NCBI RefSeq assembly: GCF_000092925.1
Contig: NC_014217.1
Coordinates: forward strand, 744,001-808,000
Source: Ancylobacter novellus DSM 506
GTDB taxonomy: Bacteria; Pseudomonadota; Alphaproteobacteria; Rhizobiales; Xanthobacteraceae
Direction: 5' to 3'
Length of the DNA: 64,000 nucleotides
The position numbers and the translations under genes were made by a program. Every line of letters begins with the position of its first letter. Within the stretch, counting starts at the first letter, position 1. The notes below the pieces were generated by a model, which was not told the DNA's origin, searched no databases, and saw only the letters and a list, made by a program, of their open reading frames with translations. Positions 26,816 to 34,915 of the stretch are shown one piece after another.

Positions 26816-29464
26816 TCACTCGAGTGAGCGGGAGACGATGTCGGAGACGTCCGGCGACAGGCCGGGACGGTCGGCGACGCGGCGCAGGGCACGCTCGGCC
26901 GAGGCGCGGCGCCCGGGCTCCAGCACGCGCCAGCTCTTGAAGGCGGCGAGCAGCCGGGCGGCTACCTGCGGGTTGCGCGCGTCGAGCTCCAGCACCGCGT
27001 CGGCGACGAAATCGTGGCCGGCGCCGTCGGCACGGTGGAACTGGGTCTGGTTGATGCTGGCGAAGGTGCCGACCAGCGCGCGCACCCGGTTCGGGTTGCT
27101 CCACGAGAAGGCCGCATGGGTGGTGAGGCCGCCGACGCGCGCCAGCGTGCCCGGCTCGGCGATCTGCGCCTGCAAGGCGAGCCATTTGTCGACAACCAGC
27201 GGATCGTCGCGGAAGCGCTCATAGAAAGCCGCCAGCGCCGCCTCGCGTGCGTCCGGCGCCGAGTGGGCGAGCACCGACAGGGCGAAGAAGCGGTCGGTCA
27301 TGTTGTCGGCGCGCTCGAAATGGCCGACGGCGCGGGCGATGCCCTCGGGCGAACCGCCGGCTGCGAGCAGATCGAGGCTGGCATTGCGCAGCGCCCGCCG
27401 CCCCGCCGAGTCCGCGTCCGGCGAATAGGCGCCGCTCGGCGCGTGCCGGGCATAGGCCGCCTTCAGTGCCGGCGCCAGCGCCTCGCCGAGCGTCTGGCGC
27501 AGCGCCTTGCGGGCGTCGTGGATGGCGTCGGGATCGACGTCGGTGCCGATCTCGCGGGCGACGTCGCCCTCGGAAGGAACGGACAGCGCCTGGGCGATGA
27601 AGGCCGGGTCGAGCGCGCTGTCTTCCAGCGTCGAACCGAGGGCCTCGACGAGCGCCTCCGGCGGGGACAGGGCGCGTCCGGTGCGCGCGGCGGTCGTCGC
27701 CTCGACCAGATAGGCGAGGGCGATGGTCTGGCCGGCGTCGAAGCGGTTGAACGGGTCGGCGTCGTGGCGGGCGAGGAAGACGAGCTCGGCGGTGGAGAGG
27801 TCACTCGTCAGCTTCACTGGGGCGGAGAAGCCGCGATTGAGCGAGGGCACCGGCCGCTCGGCCACATCCCGGAACACGAAACTCTGCTTCGGCTGGGTGA
27901 TGAGCAGCACGCCGCGCTCGGCATTGGTGCCGTCGTCGAGGACAAGCGGCAGGTCCTCCCCGTCCGGGCCGACGAGGCCGACCGCGAGCGGGATGACCAT
28001 GGGCTGCTTGTCGCTCTGGCCGGGCGTCGGCGCCAGCGTCTGGGAGACATCGAGGCGGAAGCTGCGCGCGGCCTCGTCCCACTGGCCGGAGACAGCGAGC
28101 TTCGGCGTGCCGGACTGCGCGTACCAGAGCGCGAACTGGGTGAGATCGACGCCGTTGGCGTCGGCGAAGCAGGCGAGGAAGTCCTCGACCGTGGCCGCAT
28201 CGCCGTCATGGCGGTCGAAATAGAGGTCCATGCCGGCGCGGAAGCCCTCCTCGCCGAGCAGGGTCTTCAGCATGCGCACGACCTCGGCGCCCTTCTCGTA
28301 GACGGTGGCGGTGTAGAAGTTGTTGATCTCGCGATAGACCTGCGGGCGCACGGGATGCGCCAGCGGGCCTGCATCCTCGGGGAACTGGTGGCTCTTCAGG
28401 AGGCGCACATCGGCGATCCGCTTCACCGGCCGCGAGCGCTGGTCGGCGGAGAATTCCTGGTCGCGGAAGACGGTGAGCCCTTCCTTCAGGCAGAGCTGGA
28501 ACCAGTCGCGACAGGTGATGCGGTTGCCGGTCCAGTTGTGGAAATACTCGTGGGCGATGATGCCCTCGATATTGGCGTAGTCGGCGTCGGTCGCGGTCTC
28601 GGGGCTGGCGAGCACGTATTTGTCGTTGAAGACGTTGAGCCCCTTGTTCTCCATCGCCCCCATGTTGAAGTCGGCGACCGCGACGATGTTGAACACGTCG
28701 AGGTCGTATTCGCAGCCGAACGCCTCCTCGTCCCAGCGCATGGAGCGCTTGAGCGCGTCCATGGCGTAGCCGGCGCGCCCGGCCTTGCCCGGCTCGACAT
28801 AGACGCCGAGATCGACCTTGCGGCCGGTGGCGGTGACGAACTCGTCGCTCACCCGGTCGAGCCTGCCGCCGACGAGGGCGAACAGGTAGCAGGGCTTCGG
28901 CCAGGGATCGTGCCAGACGGCGTAGTGGCGGCTGGTGCCCTCGACATCGCCGCTTTCGACCAGGTTGCCATTGGCGAGCAGGACGGGGGCTTCCTCGCGC
29001 TCGGCCTCGATGCGGGTGGTGTAGACGGCGAGCACGTCCGGCCGGTCGGGGAAATAGGTGATGCGGCGGAAGCCCTCGGCCTCGCACTGGGTGCAGTAGG
29101 TGCCGCTGGAGCGGTAGAGGCCCATCAGCTTGGTGTTGGCGGAAGGGTCGACCAGCGTCTCGATCTCCAGCACCAGCGCCCGCTGCGGCGGGGCGAGGAT
29201 GGTCAGCGCGGAGGAGGTGGCGACATAGGCGCTGCCGGCGAGCGGCTCGCCGTCGAGCGTGACGGCCTTCAGCGCCAGCTCGTCGCCGTCGAGCGTGATG
29301 GCCGAGCCCTCGCGCCCTTCGGGATTGGGCCGCAGCCCGAGCCGGGCGATGACGCGTGTCGCGGTGGGGTGCAGGCGCACGTCGAGGTCGACCGTGTCCA
29401 CGAGCCAGTCCGGCGGGCGGTAATCGCTGAGGCGGACGGGCTGGGGGACGGCATCGCGCGGCAT
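26816..29464 (-). CDS. pepN: aminopeptidase N (M1 family)
   Basis: An 882-residue metallopeptidase starting MPRDAVPQPVRLSDYRPP. The exopeptidase motif GAMEN is at 269-273 (MGAMENKGLNVFNDKY) and the zinc site HEYFH at 305-309 (IAHEYFHNWTGNRI), with the second Glu ~19 residues later. The N-terminal beta domain, catalytic domain and C-terminal helical superhelix match E. coli PepN in order and length (870-890). The frame runs upstream to 29593, but ATG 29464 fits the family. It removes N-terminal residues from peptides in the cytoplasm. Confidence 0.93.
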   Translation of the reverse strand: MPRDAVPQPVRLSDYRPPDWLVDTVDLDVRLHPTATRVIARLGLRPNPEGREGSAITLDGDELALKAVTLDGEPLAGSAYVATSSALTILAPPQRALVLEIETLVDPSANTKLMGLYRSSGTYCTQCEAEGFRRITYFPDRPDVLAVYTTRIEAEREEAPVLLANGNLVESGDVEGTSRHYAVWHDPWPKPCYLFALVGGRLDRVSDEFVTATGRKVDLGVYVEPGKAGRAGYAMDALKRSMRWDEEAFGCEYDLDVFNIVAVADFNMGAMENKGLNVFNDKYVLASPETATDADYANIEGIIAHEYFHNWTGNRITCRDWFQLCLKEGLTVFRDQEFSADQRSRPVKRIADVRLLKSHQFPEDAGPLAHPVRPQVYREINNFYTATVYEKGAEVVRMLKTLLGEEGFRAGMDLYFDRHDGDAATVEDFLACFADANGVDLTQFALWYAQSGTPKLAVSGQWDEAARSFRLDVSQTLAPTPGQSDKQPMVIPLAVGLVGPDGEDLPLVLDDGTNAERGVLLITQPKQSFVFRDVAERPVPSLNRGFSAPVKLTSDLSTAELVFLARHDADPFNRFDAGQTIALAYLVEATTAARTGRALSPPEALVEALGSTLEDSALDPAFIAQALSVPSEGDVAREIGTDVDPDAIHDARKALRQTLGEALAPALKAAYARHAPSGAYSPDADSAGRRALRNASLDLLAAGGSPEGIARAVGHFERADNMTDRFFALSVLAHSAPDAREAALAAFYERFRDDPLVVDKWLALQAQIAEPGTLARVGGLTTHAAFSWSNPNRVRALVGTFASINQTQFHRADGAGHDFVADAVLELDARNPQVAARLLAAFKSWRVLEPGRRASAERALRRVADRPGLSPDVSDIVSRSLE

Positions 29465-29656
29465 CGCGGAACTCCGGACAGGAGAAAGGCAGGTCGCCAA
29501 CAAGTAGGCCCTCGCGCCCCGAACAGGAAGCCCCGGCGGCACGGTCTCGCATGGCCCGTGGCACTCCCGATTATCCGCAAGCGGGGAACCCAAGCGGCAA
29601 ATATCTGTTAGTCGATTGGGGAAAGTCAGGGCTTGTGCATGAGGGAGTGGTCCGTA

Positions 29657-30898
29657 ATGCAGGCAAACGTTCGGCCTGAACGGTTCGAAACGCTCGATTC
29701 CTGGCGTGGTTTATGCGCCATCATGGTAGTGATCTATCATTACATCTATGTGGTACGATTGGATGCATTGAATTTTACATTGATTTCAAATTCATATCTT
29801 TTCGTTGATTTCTTCTTCGTGCTTTCCGGCTTCGTCGTCTGCCATGCCTATCGCGCACGCATCCGCGACGCGCGGCACGCCGTCGGCTTCATGCTGCGGC
29901 GGATCGGGCGGCTCTGGCCGCTACATCTCGCCGTGCTTTTCGCCCTGATGCTGGCGGTGATGGCGTTCAACCTCAGCGGCCACTATCCGGACGGCGTGGC
30001 AATCCAATCCGACACCGGCAATTATTCGATGCGGGCGCTGATCCTCAACGCTGCGCTGCTGAACTCGATGGGCTTCTACGGCGTCGCCTGGAACGGGCCG
30101 GCCTGGAGCATCGGCGCGGAGTTCTACACCTATGCCCTGTTCGCCGGCGTGCTGCTGTTCTTCGGCACGCAGCGCCTCGCGGGAGCAGCGGCGGTGCTGT
30201 CGCTGGCGGCGATGGCGGTGATCCTGCTCGCGGCGCCGGCCTATATGAACTCGACCGCCGATTTCGGCTTCCTGCGCTGCATCGCCGGCTTCTTCGCCGG
30301 CGTCGTCGCCTGGCACGGGCATGAGCGGCTGCGCGGCCGGCCCTTGCCCTTTGCCGGTCTTTGGGAGGCGGGGGCCGTGGTCGGCGCCGGCCTGTTCATC
30401 GCCGCCGCGGGCACCGGGCCTGACCAGGTGCATCCGTGGAGCGTGCTGGCGCCGGTCGCCTTCGCGCTGGCGATCCTCGTCTTCGCCCGCGAGGACGGCA
30501 CGCTGTCGGCGCTGATGCGGGTGGGGCCGCTCGCCGCGCTCGGGCGCTGGTCCTACTCGATCTACCTCATCCACATGCCGCTGCTGATCGTGCTCGGCTA
30601 TGGGCTCTGGCTCTATGGCGACCTCTCCGGCGACACGCTGTACCAGCCGGCCGAGGTGCTGGGCTTCGAGAAGCACCTCTATGACCTCGGTCACCCGCTG
30701 GCCGCGCCGGCGCTGCTCGCCGCCTTCATCGGTACGGTGGTCGCGCTGGCGGCGCTGAGCTACCGCCTTGTCGAGGAGCCGTGGCGCGAGCGCTTCGCCC
30801 GTTTCGCGCGCCACCACGAGAAGGGCGGACGCAGCCTCGCCCCGCTGCCGCCGCGCTCGGTCGCGGTGCCCGTGCGGGTGGAAGAGCGGCGGCGGTGA
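29657..30898 (+). CDS. acyltransferase family 3 (OafA/YrhL-type) membrane protein
   Basis: A 413-residue polytopic protein. The N-terminal motif RFETLDSWRGLCAIMVVIYHY carries the conserved R-x-x-x-x-x-D-x-x-R-G and H of acyltransferase_3, then FVDFFFVLSGFVVCHAY and about ten transmembrane helices. ATG 29657 follows AGGGAG at good spacing; TTG 29633 and ATG 29639 are alternatives. Such proteins O-acylate surface polysaccharides or lipids. The first ~170 bases are strikingly AT-rich (e.g. GAATTTTACATTGATTTC) against the GC-rich rest, which hints at a mosaic gene. It is divergent from pepN; the 192-bp gap should hold both promoters. Confidence 0.85.
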   Translation: MQANVRPERFETLDSWRGLCAIMVVIYHYIYVVRLDALNFTLISNSYLFVDFFFVLSGFVVCHAYRARIRDARHAVGFMLRRIGRLWPLHLAVLFALMLAVMAFNLSGHYPDGVAIQSDTGNYSMRALILNAALLNSMGFYGVAWNGPAWSIGAEFYTYALFAGVLLFFGTQRLAGAAAVLSLAAMAVILLAAPAYMNSTADFGFLRCIAGFFAGVVAWHGHERLRGRPLPFAGLWEAGAVVGAGLFIAAAGTGPDQVHPWSVLAPVAFALAILVFAREDGTLSALMRVGPLAALGRWSYSIYLIHMPLLIVLGYGLWLYGDLSGDTLYQPAEVLGFEKHLYDLGHPLAAPALLAAFIGTVVALAALSYRLVEEPWRERFARFARHHEKGGRSLAPLPPRSVAVPVRVEERRR

Positions 30899-30910
30899 GT
30901 TGTTGGAGCG

Positions 30911-30958
30911 GCGCATGTTCTGATCGCAAAAGTCGAACAACTTTTGCGGAACATGCGC
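30911..30958. repeat. strong stem-loop/dispersed palindrome between convergent genes
   Basis: GCGCATGTTC (30911-30920) pairs with GAACATGCGC (30949-30958), and the inner CGCAAAAGT (30925-30933) with ACTTTTGCG (30940-30948) around CGAACA. It abuts the folB stop codon and lies 13 bases after the acyltransferase stop, so it may end both transcripts. The GCGCATG...CATGCGC frame resembles a palindromic repeat common in Hyphomicrobiales. Confidence 0.75.
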
Positions 30959-31321
30959 TCAGCGCTTGCGGGTGATCTCGACGCCGGCGTCGCGGAAGAT
31001 GCCGGCGATCGGGGCGGCGGGCTTGTGGACCTCCACCCGCACCTTCTCGACGCGGGCGAAGCGCGCCAGCACCGCCTCGGCAATGGCCTGGGCGAAGGCT
31101 TCGAGGATGTGGAAGCGGTGGCCGCTCGATATCTCGTGCACCACCTCGAAGATCTTCTCGTAGCCGACCGTCTCGCCGTAATTGTCGTGCGCGGCGGCCT
31201 GGGCCGTATCGAGCCACCAGTCGACATCGACCACGAAGCGCTGGCCGAGCCGCGCCTCCTCCTCGTGCAGCCCGTGATAGGCGTGCAGTTCGATGCCCCG
31301 GAGGAAGATGCGGTCGGACAT
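30959..31321 (-). CDS. folB: dihydroneopterin aldolase
   Basis: A 120-residue FolB-type protein: MSDRIFLRGIELHAYHGLHEEEARLGQRF includes the active-site YHG/EE region, and the C-terminal VRVEVHKPAAPI includes the catalytic Lys. It converts 7,8-dihydroneopterin to 6-hydroxymethyl-7,8-dihydropterin, the pterin half of folate and H4MPT. It is the last gene of the mfnD-like/mfnF-like/folB operon, 23 bases after the mfnF-like stop. The setting suggests that it serves methanopterin synthesis, as in Methylorubrum H4MPT islands. ATG 31321 is preferred to longer frames that read upstream into the neighbour. Confidence 0.88.
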   Translation of the reverse strand: MSDRIFLRGIELHAYHGLHEEEARLGQRFVVDVDWWLDTAQAAAHDNYGETVGYEKIFEVVHEISSGHRFHILEAFAQAIAEAVLARFARVEKVRVEVHKPAAPIAGIFRDAGVEITRKR

Positions 31322-31344
31322 GTGCTGGGTTCCGGCTGGAGATG

Positions 31345-32388
31345 TCAGGCAGGAGCGAGGGCGGCGGCGAGCAGGCCCACCGCCACGGCCGGCGCGCAAT
31401 CGGCGGCCTGCCGCGAGAGGGCGGGGTCGTCGGTCAGCACGTCGGCGAGATCGAGATAGGCCATCGAGCGCCGCTCGGCGAGCCTCGCCGCCATGAAGCG
31501 GCCGACGCCGGCGCCGACGATGAGCTCCGGCTCCGCCTCAAGCCCCGAGGCGACGCAGTCGAGCGCGCGGGCGAGGCGATGGAGCTGGGCCTCCGCGAGA
31601 TGCCGCGCCAGTGCCTTGACCTTGGGCAGGTTGGCCGGGGTGAGGTCGTGGCCGACCATGCGCAGCAGGCGCCGGGCACTGGCCTCCTCGGTCTTCGGCC
31701 CGCCATCGGCGGTGGCGTGCAGATCGGCGTCCTCCGGCAGGTCGCCGGTGAGGCGATGGATGTCGGCCGTGGTCGCATAGTGCTCGGCCATCAGCGGCAG
31801 CCAGCGGCCATTGAAGGGCGCTTCGGCGGTGAGCGCCATGACGGGCGTGCGCACCGCGCCGGTGTAGATCAGCTCGTTATTGGCGAGGCGCTCGGCATCG
31901 GTGAAGCCGCGCGCGGTCACCCGGCCGCTGTCGAAGGGGATGAGGTCGGCGGTGGTCGAGCCGATGTCGACGAGCACGCCGCCCGGCAGCAGATGCGCCA
32001 GCACGGCGGCGGTGGCGTACCAATTGGCCGAGCCGATCGTGTCGGCATGGGCGGCGGCCTGTTCTGGCGGCACGAAGCCCTCCGGCCCGGCGAACAAGGC
32101 GAGCGGGGCGCCGGAGAGCTCGCGCATCAATATGGCGGTGACGTCGACCACGCCCGAGCGCCGGTCCGGCCAGAGATCGGCGACCTCGGCGGTCATGGTG
32201 ACGGCGGAGGGGATGTCCGGCGCGAATTCGCTGCGCAGCTCGCGCAGCGCGCCGGCGAGGTGATCGGCGCCCTTCCACACCGGGCAGGGGGCGATGCGCA
32301 CGGCCTTCAAGCGGCCGTCGCGGCCGAAGGCGGCGAGCTTCACATGGGCGCCACCGACGTCCCATGCCAGGCGGGCGATATCGGTCAA
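31345..32388 (-). CDS. hydantoinase/oxoprolinase-type H4MPT/methanofuran pathway protein (MfnF-like)
   Basis: A 347-residue ASKHA-fold protein: LAWDVGGAHVKLAA at the N-terminus (phosphate-binding loop), VLVDIGSTTADLIPF (second phosphate motif), and VGAGVGRFMAARL (adenosine motif). This is the family annotated as 'H4MPT-linked C1 transfer pathway protein' (COG1548/TIGR03123). Its archaeal member MfnF joins the aminomethylfuran unit to glutamyl-tyramine in methanofuran synthesis. The start is TTG 32388, whose TTGA overlaps the stop of the upstream ATP-grasp gene. The role in methylofuran synthesis is inferred by homology and clustering. Confidence 0.8.
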   Translation of the reverse strand: MTDIARLAWDVGGAHVKLAAFGRDGRLKAVRIAPCPVWKGADHLAGALRELRSEFAPDIPSAVTMTAEVADLWPDRRSGVVDVTAILMRELSGAPLALFAGPEGFVPPEQAAAHADTIGSANWYATAAVLAHLLPGGVLVDIGSTTADLIPFDSGRVTARGFTDAERLANNELIYTGAVRTPVMALTAEAPFNGRWLPLMAEHYATTADIHRLTGDLPEDADLHATADGGPKTEEASARRLLRMVGHDLTPANLPKVKALARHLAEAQLHRLARALDCVASGLEAEPELIVGAGVGRFMAARLAERRSMAYLDLADVLTDDPALSRQAADCAPAVAVGLLAAALAPA

Positions 32389-33347
32389 AGCAGCACCTCG
32401 ATCGGGATGGCGGGCGGCAGATGCGGCAGGTCGGGCACCGCGCCGTCGCGGATCAGCTCGGCGACGAAGGCGGCCGGGTTGACGCCGAGCGACCGGCGCA
32501 GCCCCGCATAGGAGGTTGTGAGGCGCGGATTGACCTCGACCACCATCGGGCCGTCCGCGGTGGCGATGTAGTCGACGCCGACGATGCCGTGCAGCCCCGG
32601 CAGCGCCGCACCGATGCGCGCACCGAGTTCGCGCAAGTCGTCATCGACCGGGAAGGCGCTGACCGTCACGCCGGAGAAAGAGAGCGCGCGTTTGGCCTGC
32701 ATCACATGCTGGCGGTTGGCCGAGAGCACATGGGTGCGCCCCTCCTGGCAAAGCAGGGTCAGGCTGGCGGCGGTGCCCTCGACGAAGGGCTGGACGACGA
32801 CGCCGGGCGGATAGGGCGGGGGCGGCGGGCGGTCGTGGACGCGCACATCCGCCGCCCCGGCGCCGTCGTCCGGCTTGATCACGATGGGGCCGGCGAGGTC
32901 GGCCGGCACGGCGCCGCCCCGCCAGGTGGGCACGACGCGGATGCCCGCAGTGGCGAGCGCCTCGGCGGTCAGCGCCTTGCTGGCGCAGACGCGCAACGTT
33001 TCCTCGTCCGGGCTGATCACGCGGCGGCAGCGCGCACGCAAATCCGTGACCAGCCGCTCCAATATGCCCTCGGTCTCCGGCGCGATGGGCCAGCAGCAAT
33101 CGGCCTCGGCGGCAAGCAGGTTCCAGATCGAGCGCGGATCGTCGCCGAGGCGCAGCGCCGTCGAGCTGCCGCGCGGCGGGGCGGGCAGGCGCGCATCATG
33201 CGTCGTGGCGACGCGCACCCCCGGCAGGTCCTCGAGATCGCCGATGAGCGTATCGCGCATCAGCGCGCCTTCGGCTATCAGCGAGTCCGGCAGGTCCTCG
33301 CCGAGATAGTCGCCGCCAGTGACCGTTTCGCAGACGAAGACAAGCAT
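32385..33347 (-). CDS. ATP-grasp ligase of the C1 island (MfnD-like)
   Basis: A 320-residue ATP-grasp protein starting MLVFVCETVTGGDYLGEDLP. Features are the Lys-containing IVIKPDDGAGAADVRV segment, VVVQPFVEGTAASLTLL, and the metal-binding MVVEVNPRLTTSYAGLRRSL. The family includes tyramine-glutamate ligase MfnD of archaeal methanofuran synthesis. Here it could ligate glutamate to tyrosine or tyramine for methylofuran. It heads the three-gene minus-strand operon, divergent from the HisA-like gene, with the two starts 43 bases apart. Substrate is inferred, not shown. Confidence 0.75.
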   Translation of the reverse strand: MLVFVCETVTGGDYLGEDLPDSLIAEGALMRDTLIGDLEDLPGVRVATTHDARLPAPPRGSSTALRLGDDPRSIWNLLAAEADCCWPIAPETEGILERLVTDLRARCRRVISPDEETLRVCASKALTAEALATAGIRVVPTWRGGAVPADLAGPIVIKPDDGAGAADVRVHDRPPPPPYPPGVVVQPFVEGTAASLTLLCQEGRTHVLSANRQHVMQAKRALSFSGVTVSAFPVDDDLRELGARIGAALPGLHGIVGVDYIATADGPMVVEVNPRLTTSYAGLRRSLGVNPAAFVAELIRDGAVPDLPHLPPAIPIEVLL

Positions 33348-33390
33348 GATCGGACAAGCATTCTCAAACCGGCGCAGGGATACGCGGAAG

Positions 33391-34089
33391 GTGGAACTTA
33401 TACCGGTGATCGACCTGATGGGAGGTCTGGTGGTGCATGCGCGGCGCGGGGCGCGCGACGCCTACCGGCCGATCGAGACGCCGCTCTCCACGAGCGCCGA
33501 CCCGCTCGACGTGGCGGGCGGGCTCATGTCGCTCGGCGGCTTCCGCAGGCTCTATGTCGCCGATCTCGACGCCATCGCCGGCAAGGGCGGGCACGATGCG
33601 GTGCTTGCCCGCCTCGCGGCGCGCCATCCCTCGCTCGGCCTGTGGGTCGATGCCGGCGAAGCCAGTCCCGAGGCGCTCGCCCGCCGCGCCAGCGAGGGAC
33701 CGGGGCGGCCGGTGGTCGGCAGCGAGAGCCTCGCCAGCCTCGACGAAGCGAAGGCGGCGCTTGCCGCTTCCCACGGCCCGCTGTCGCTCGACTACGGACC
33801 GGAAGGTCCGCGCGGGCCCTTGGAGCTGCATGCGAATGCCGATCTCTGGCCCGACGAGGTGATCGTCATGACGCTGGCGCGCGTCGGTGCCGGGCAGGGG
33901 CCGGACTATGAGCGCCTCGCGGATGTCATCGCGCGCGCCGGCGGGCGGCACGTGCATGCGGCGGGCGGGGTACGGGACGCGGGCGACCTTCATCGGCTCG
34001 CCGAGATGGGCGTCGCCGGCGTGCTGCTGGCGAGCGCGTTGCATGACGGGCGGCTGTCGCGCGCGGACATCGCCGCCTTCACGGGGTGA
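33391..34089 (+). CDS. HisA/HisF-related TIM-barrel protein of H4MPT islands
   Basis: A 232-residue protein beginning VELIPVIDLMGGLVVHARRG, then DLDAIAGKGGHD and HVHAAGGVRDAGDLHRLAEM, the pattern of a ProFAR-isomerase-like barrel (COG1411, 'HisA-HisF family') found in H4MPT/methanofuran gene islands. It lacks the neighbours expected of a histidine gene. GTG 33391 gives the conserved start; ATG 33346 would overlap the divergent gene. The 3' end overlaps the convergent CitG-like gene by 11 bases (34079-34089). It is the only gene on this strand in this part of the island. The reaction is unknown to me. Confidence 0.75.
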   Translation: MELIPVIDLMGGLVVHARRGARDAYRPIETPLSTSADPLDVAGGLMSLGGFRRLYVADLDAIAGKGGHDAVLARLAARHPSLGLWVDAGEASPEALARRASEGPGRPVVGSESLASLDEAKAALAASHGPLSLDYGPEGPRGPLELHANADLWPDEVIVMTLARVGAGQGPDYERLADVIARAGGRHVHAAGGVRDAGDLHRLAEMGVAGVLLASALHDGRLSRADIAAFTG

Positions 34090-34915
34090 GCCGCGAGGCG
34101 GCGAGCGAGGCGGCGAACAGCGTGGCGACGGTGAGGTCGGCGCTGGTGCCGGGGTTCAGCCCGCGCTCCTTCAGCGACGCGTCGAAGGCGCCGAGCGCGG
34201 GATGGCGCGTCGTGGCGGGGGCGCGGAAATCGACGCATGCCGCCAGTTCGGCTGCTTCGGCCTGCACGCCCTCGGCAGTCTCCAGGCCGAATTTGCGGGC
34301 GATGTGGCTGTCCGGGAAGGCGGCCATGAAGGCCAGATGCACCGCCTCGGTGCGCGCCTCCGGTTCGGCGCCGCAGAGCTCGGCATAGCGCGGCAGGCCG
34401 ATGTCGAAGATGTCGGCATATCCAGTCACATATTGCCGCGCCACGCGGTCGCGCTCGGCGGCGAGCGCCATCGCCGTCTTCAGCCCGATGCTGGCGGGAG
34501 CGGCGACGTCATGTTCGCCGTGCCGGCCGAGCCCGCCGGGATTGGCGGCGGCGATGCCGCGGAAGGCGGCCTGCGCGTCATTCAGATCGAGGTCGTCGAG
34601 CACCGCGGCAAGGTTCTCGCGCAGCGGGCCGGCGCGCTCTGCGGCGGCGGCGAGGGGCGCGCAGAGCAGCACGATGCCAAGATTGGCGTTGAGGCCGGTC
34701 GCCTTGAGCGAGGCGGCGACCGCCTCCTCGATGCGGGTGCCGACGCGCACGCCGGGCGTCGCGAGGAAGGGCGCCGCCGCCGCGGCCGCCTTCTCAAAAT
34801 GCACGACCTCCATGCCGTGGCCGGCGCTGTGGCGGTGGACGTTGCCCACCTTCAGCGCGGCGAGCTCGGCATGGCAGGCGGCGCGGAAGGCGGCCTCGAT
34901 GGCGTCGGCCTTCAT
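34079..34915 (-). CDS. CitG/MdcB-family (triphosphoribosyl-dephospho-CoA synthase-like) protein
   Basis: A 278-residue protein with CitG-family motifs: KVGNVHRHSAGHGM near the N-terminus (the family's KPGNV-x-P-x-x-x region), TGLNANLGIVLLCAPLA (nucleotide-binding TNLGIILL-type motif), and LNPGTSADLTVATLFAASL at the C-terminus. CitG makes the phosphoribosyl-dephospho-CoA group of citrate lyase, but no citrate or malonate lyase is near. In H4MPT islands this member is thought to act in cofactor synthesis. The start overlaps the RimK-like stop (34912-34915, ATGA). Function is inferred from context. Confidence 0.78.
   Translation of the reverse strand: MKADAIEAAFRAACHAELAALKVGNVHRHSAGHGMEVVHFEKAAAAAAPFLATPGVRVGTRIEEAVAASLKATGLNANLGIVLLCAPLAAAAERAGPLRENLAAVLDDLDLNDAQAAFRGIAAANPGGLGRHGEHDVAAPASIGLKTAMALAAERDRVARQYVTGYADIFDIGLPRYAELCGAEPEARTEAVHLAFMAAFPDSHIARKFGLETAEGVQAEAAELAACVDFRAPATTRHPALGAFDASLKERGLNPGTSADLTVATLFAASLAASRLTP

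Noticed and set aside
27014..29611. Plus-strand frame of 865 codons over pepN
   Set aside because: It is the antisense of aminopeptidase N, low in structure and without motifs.
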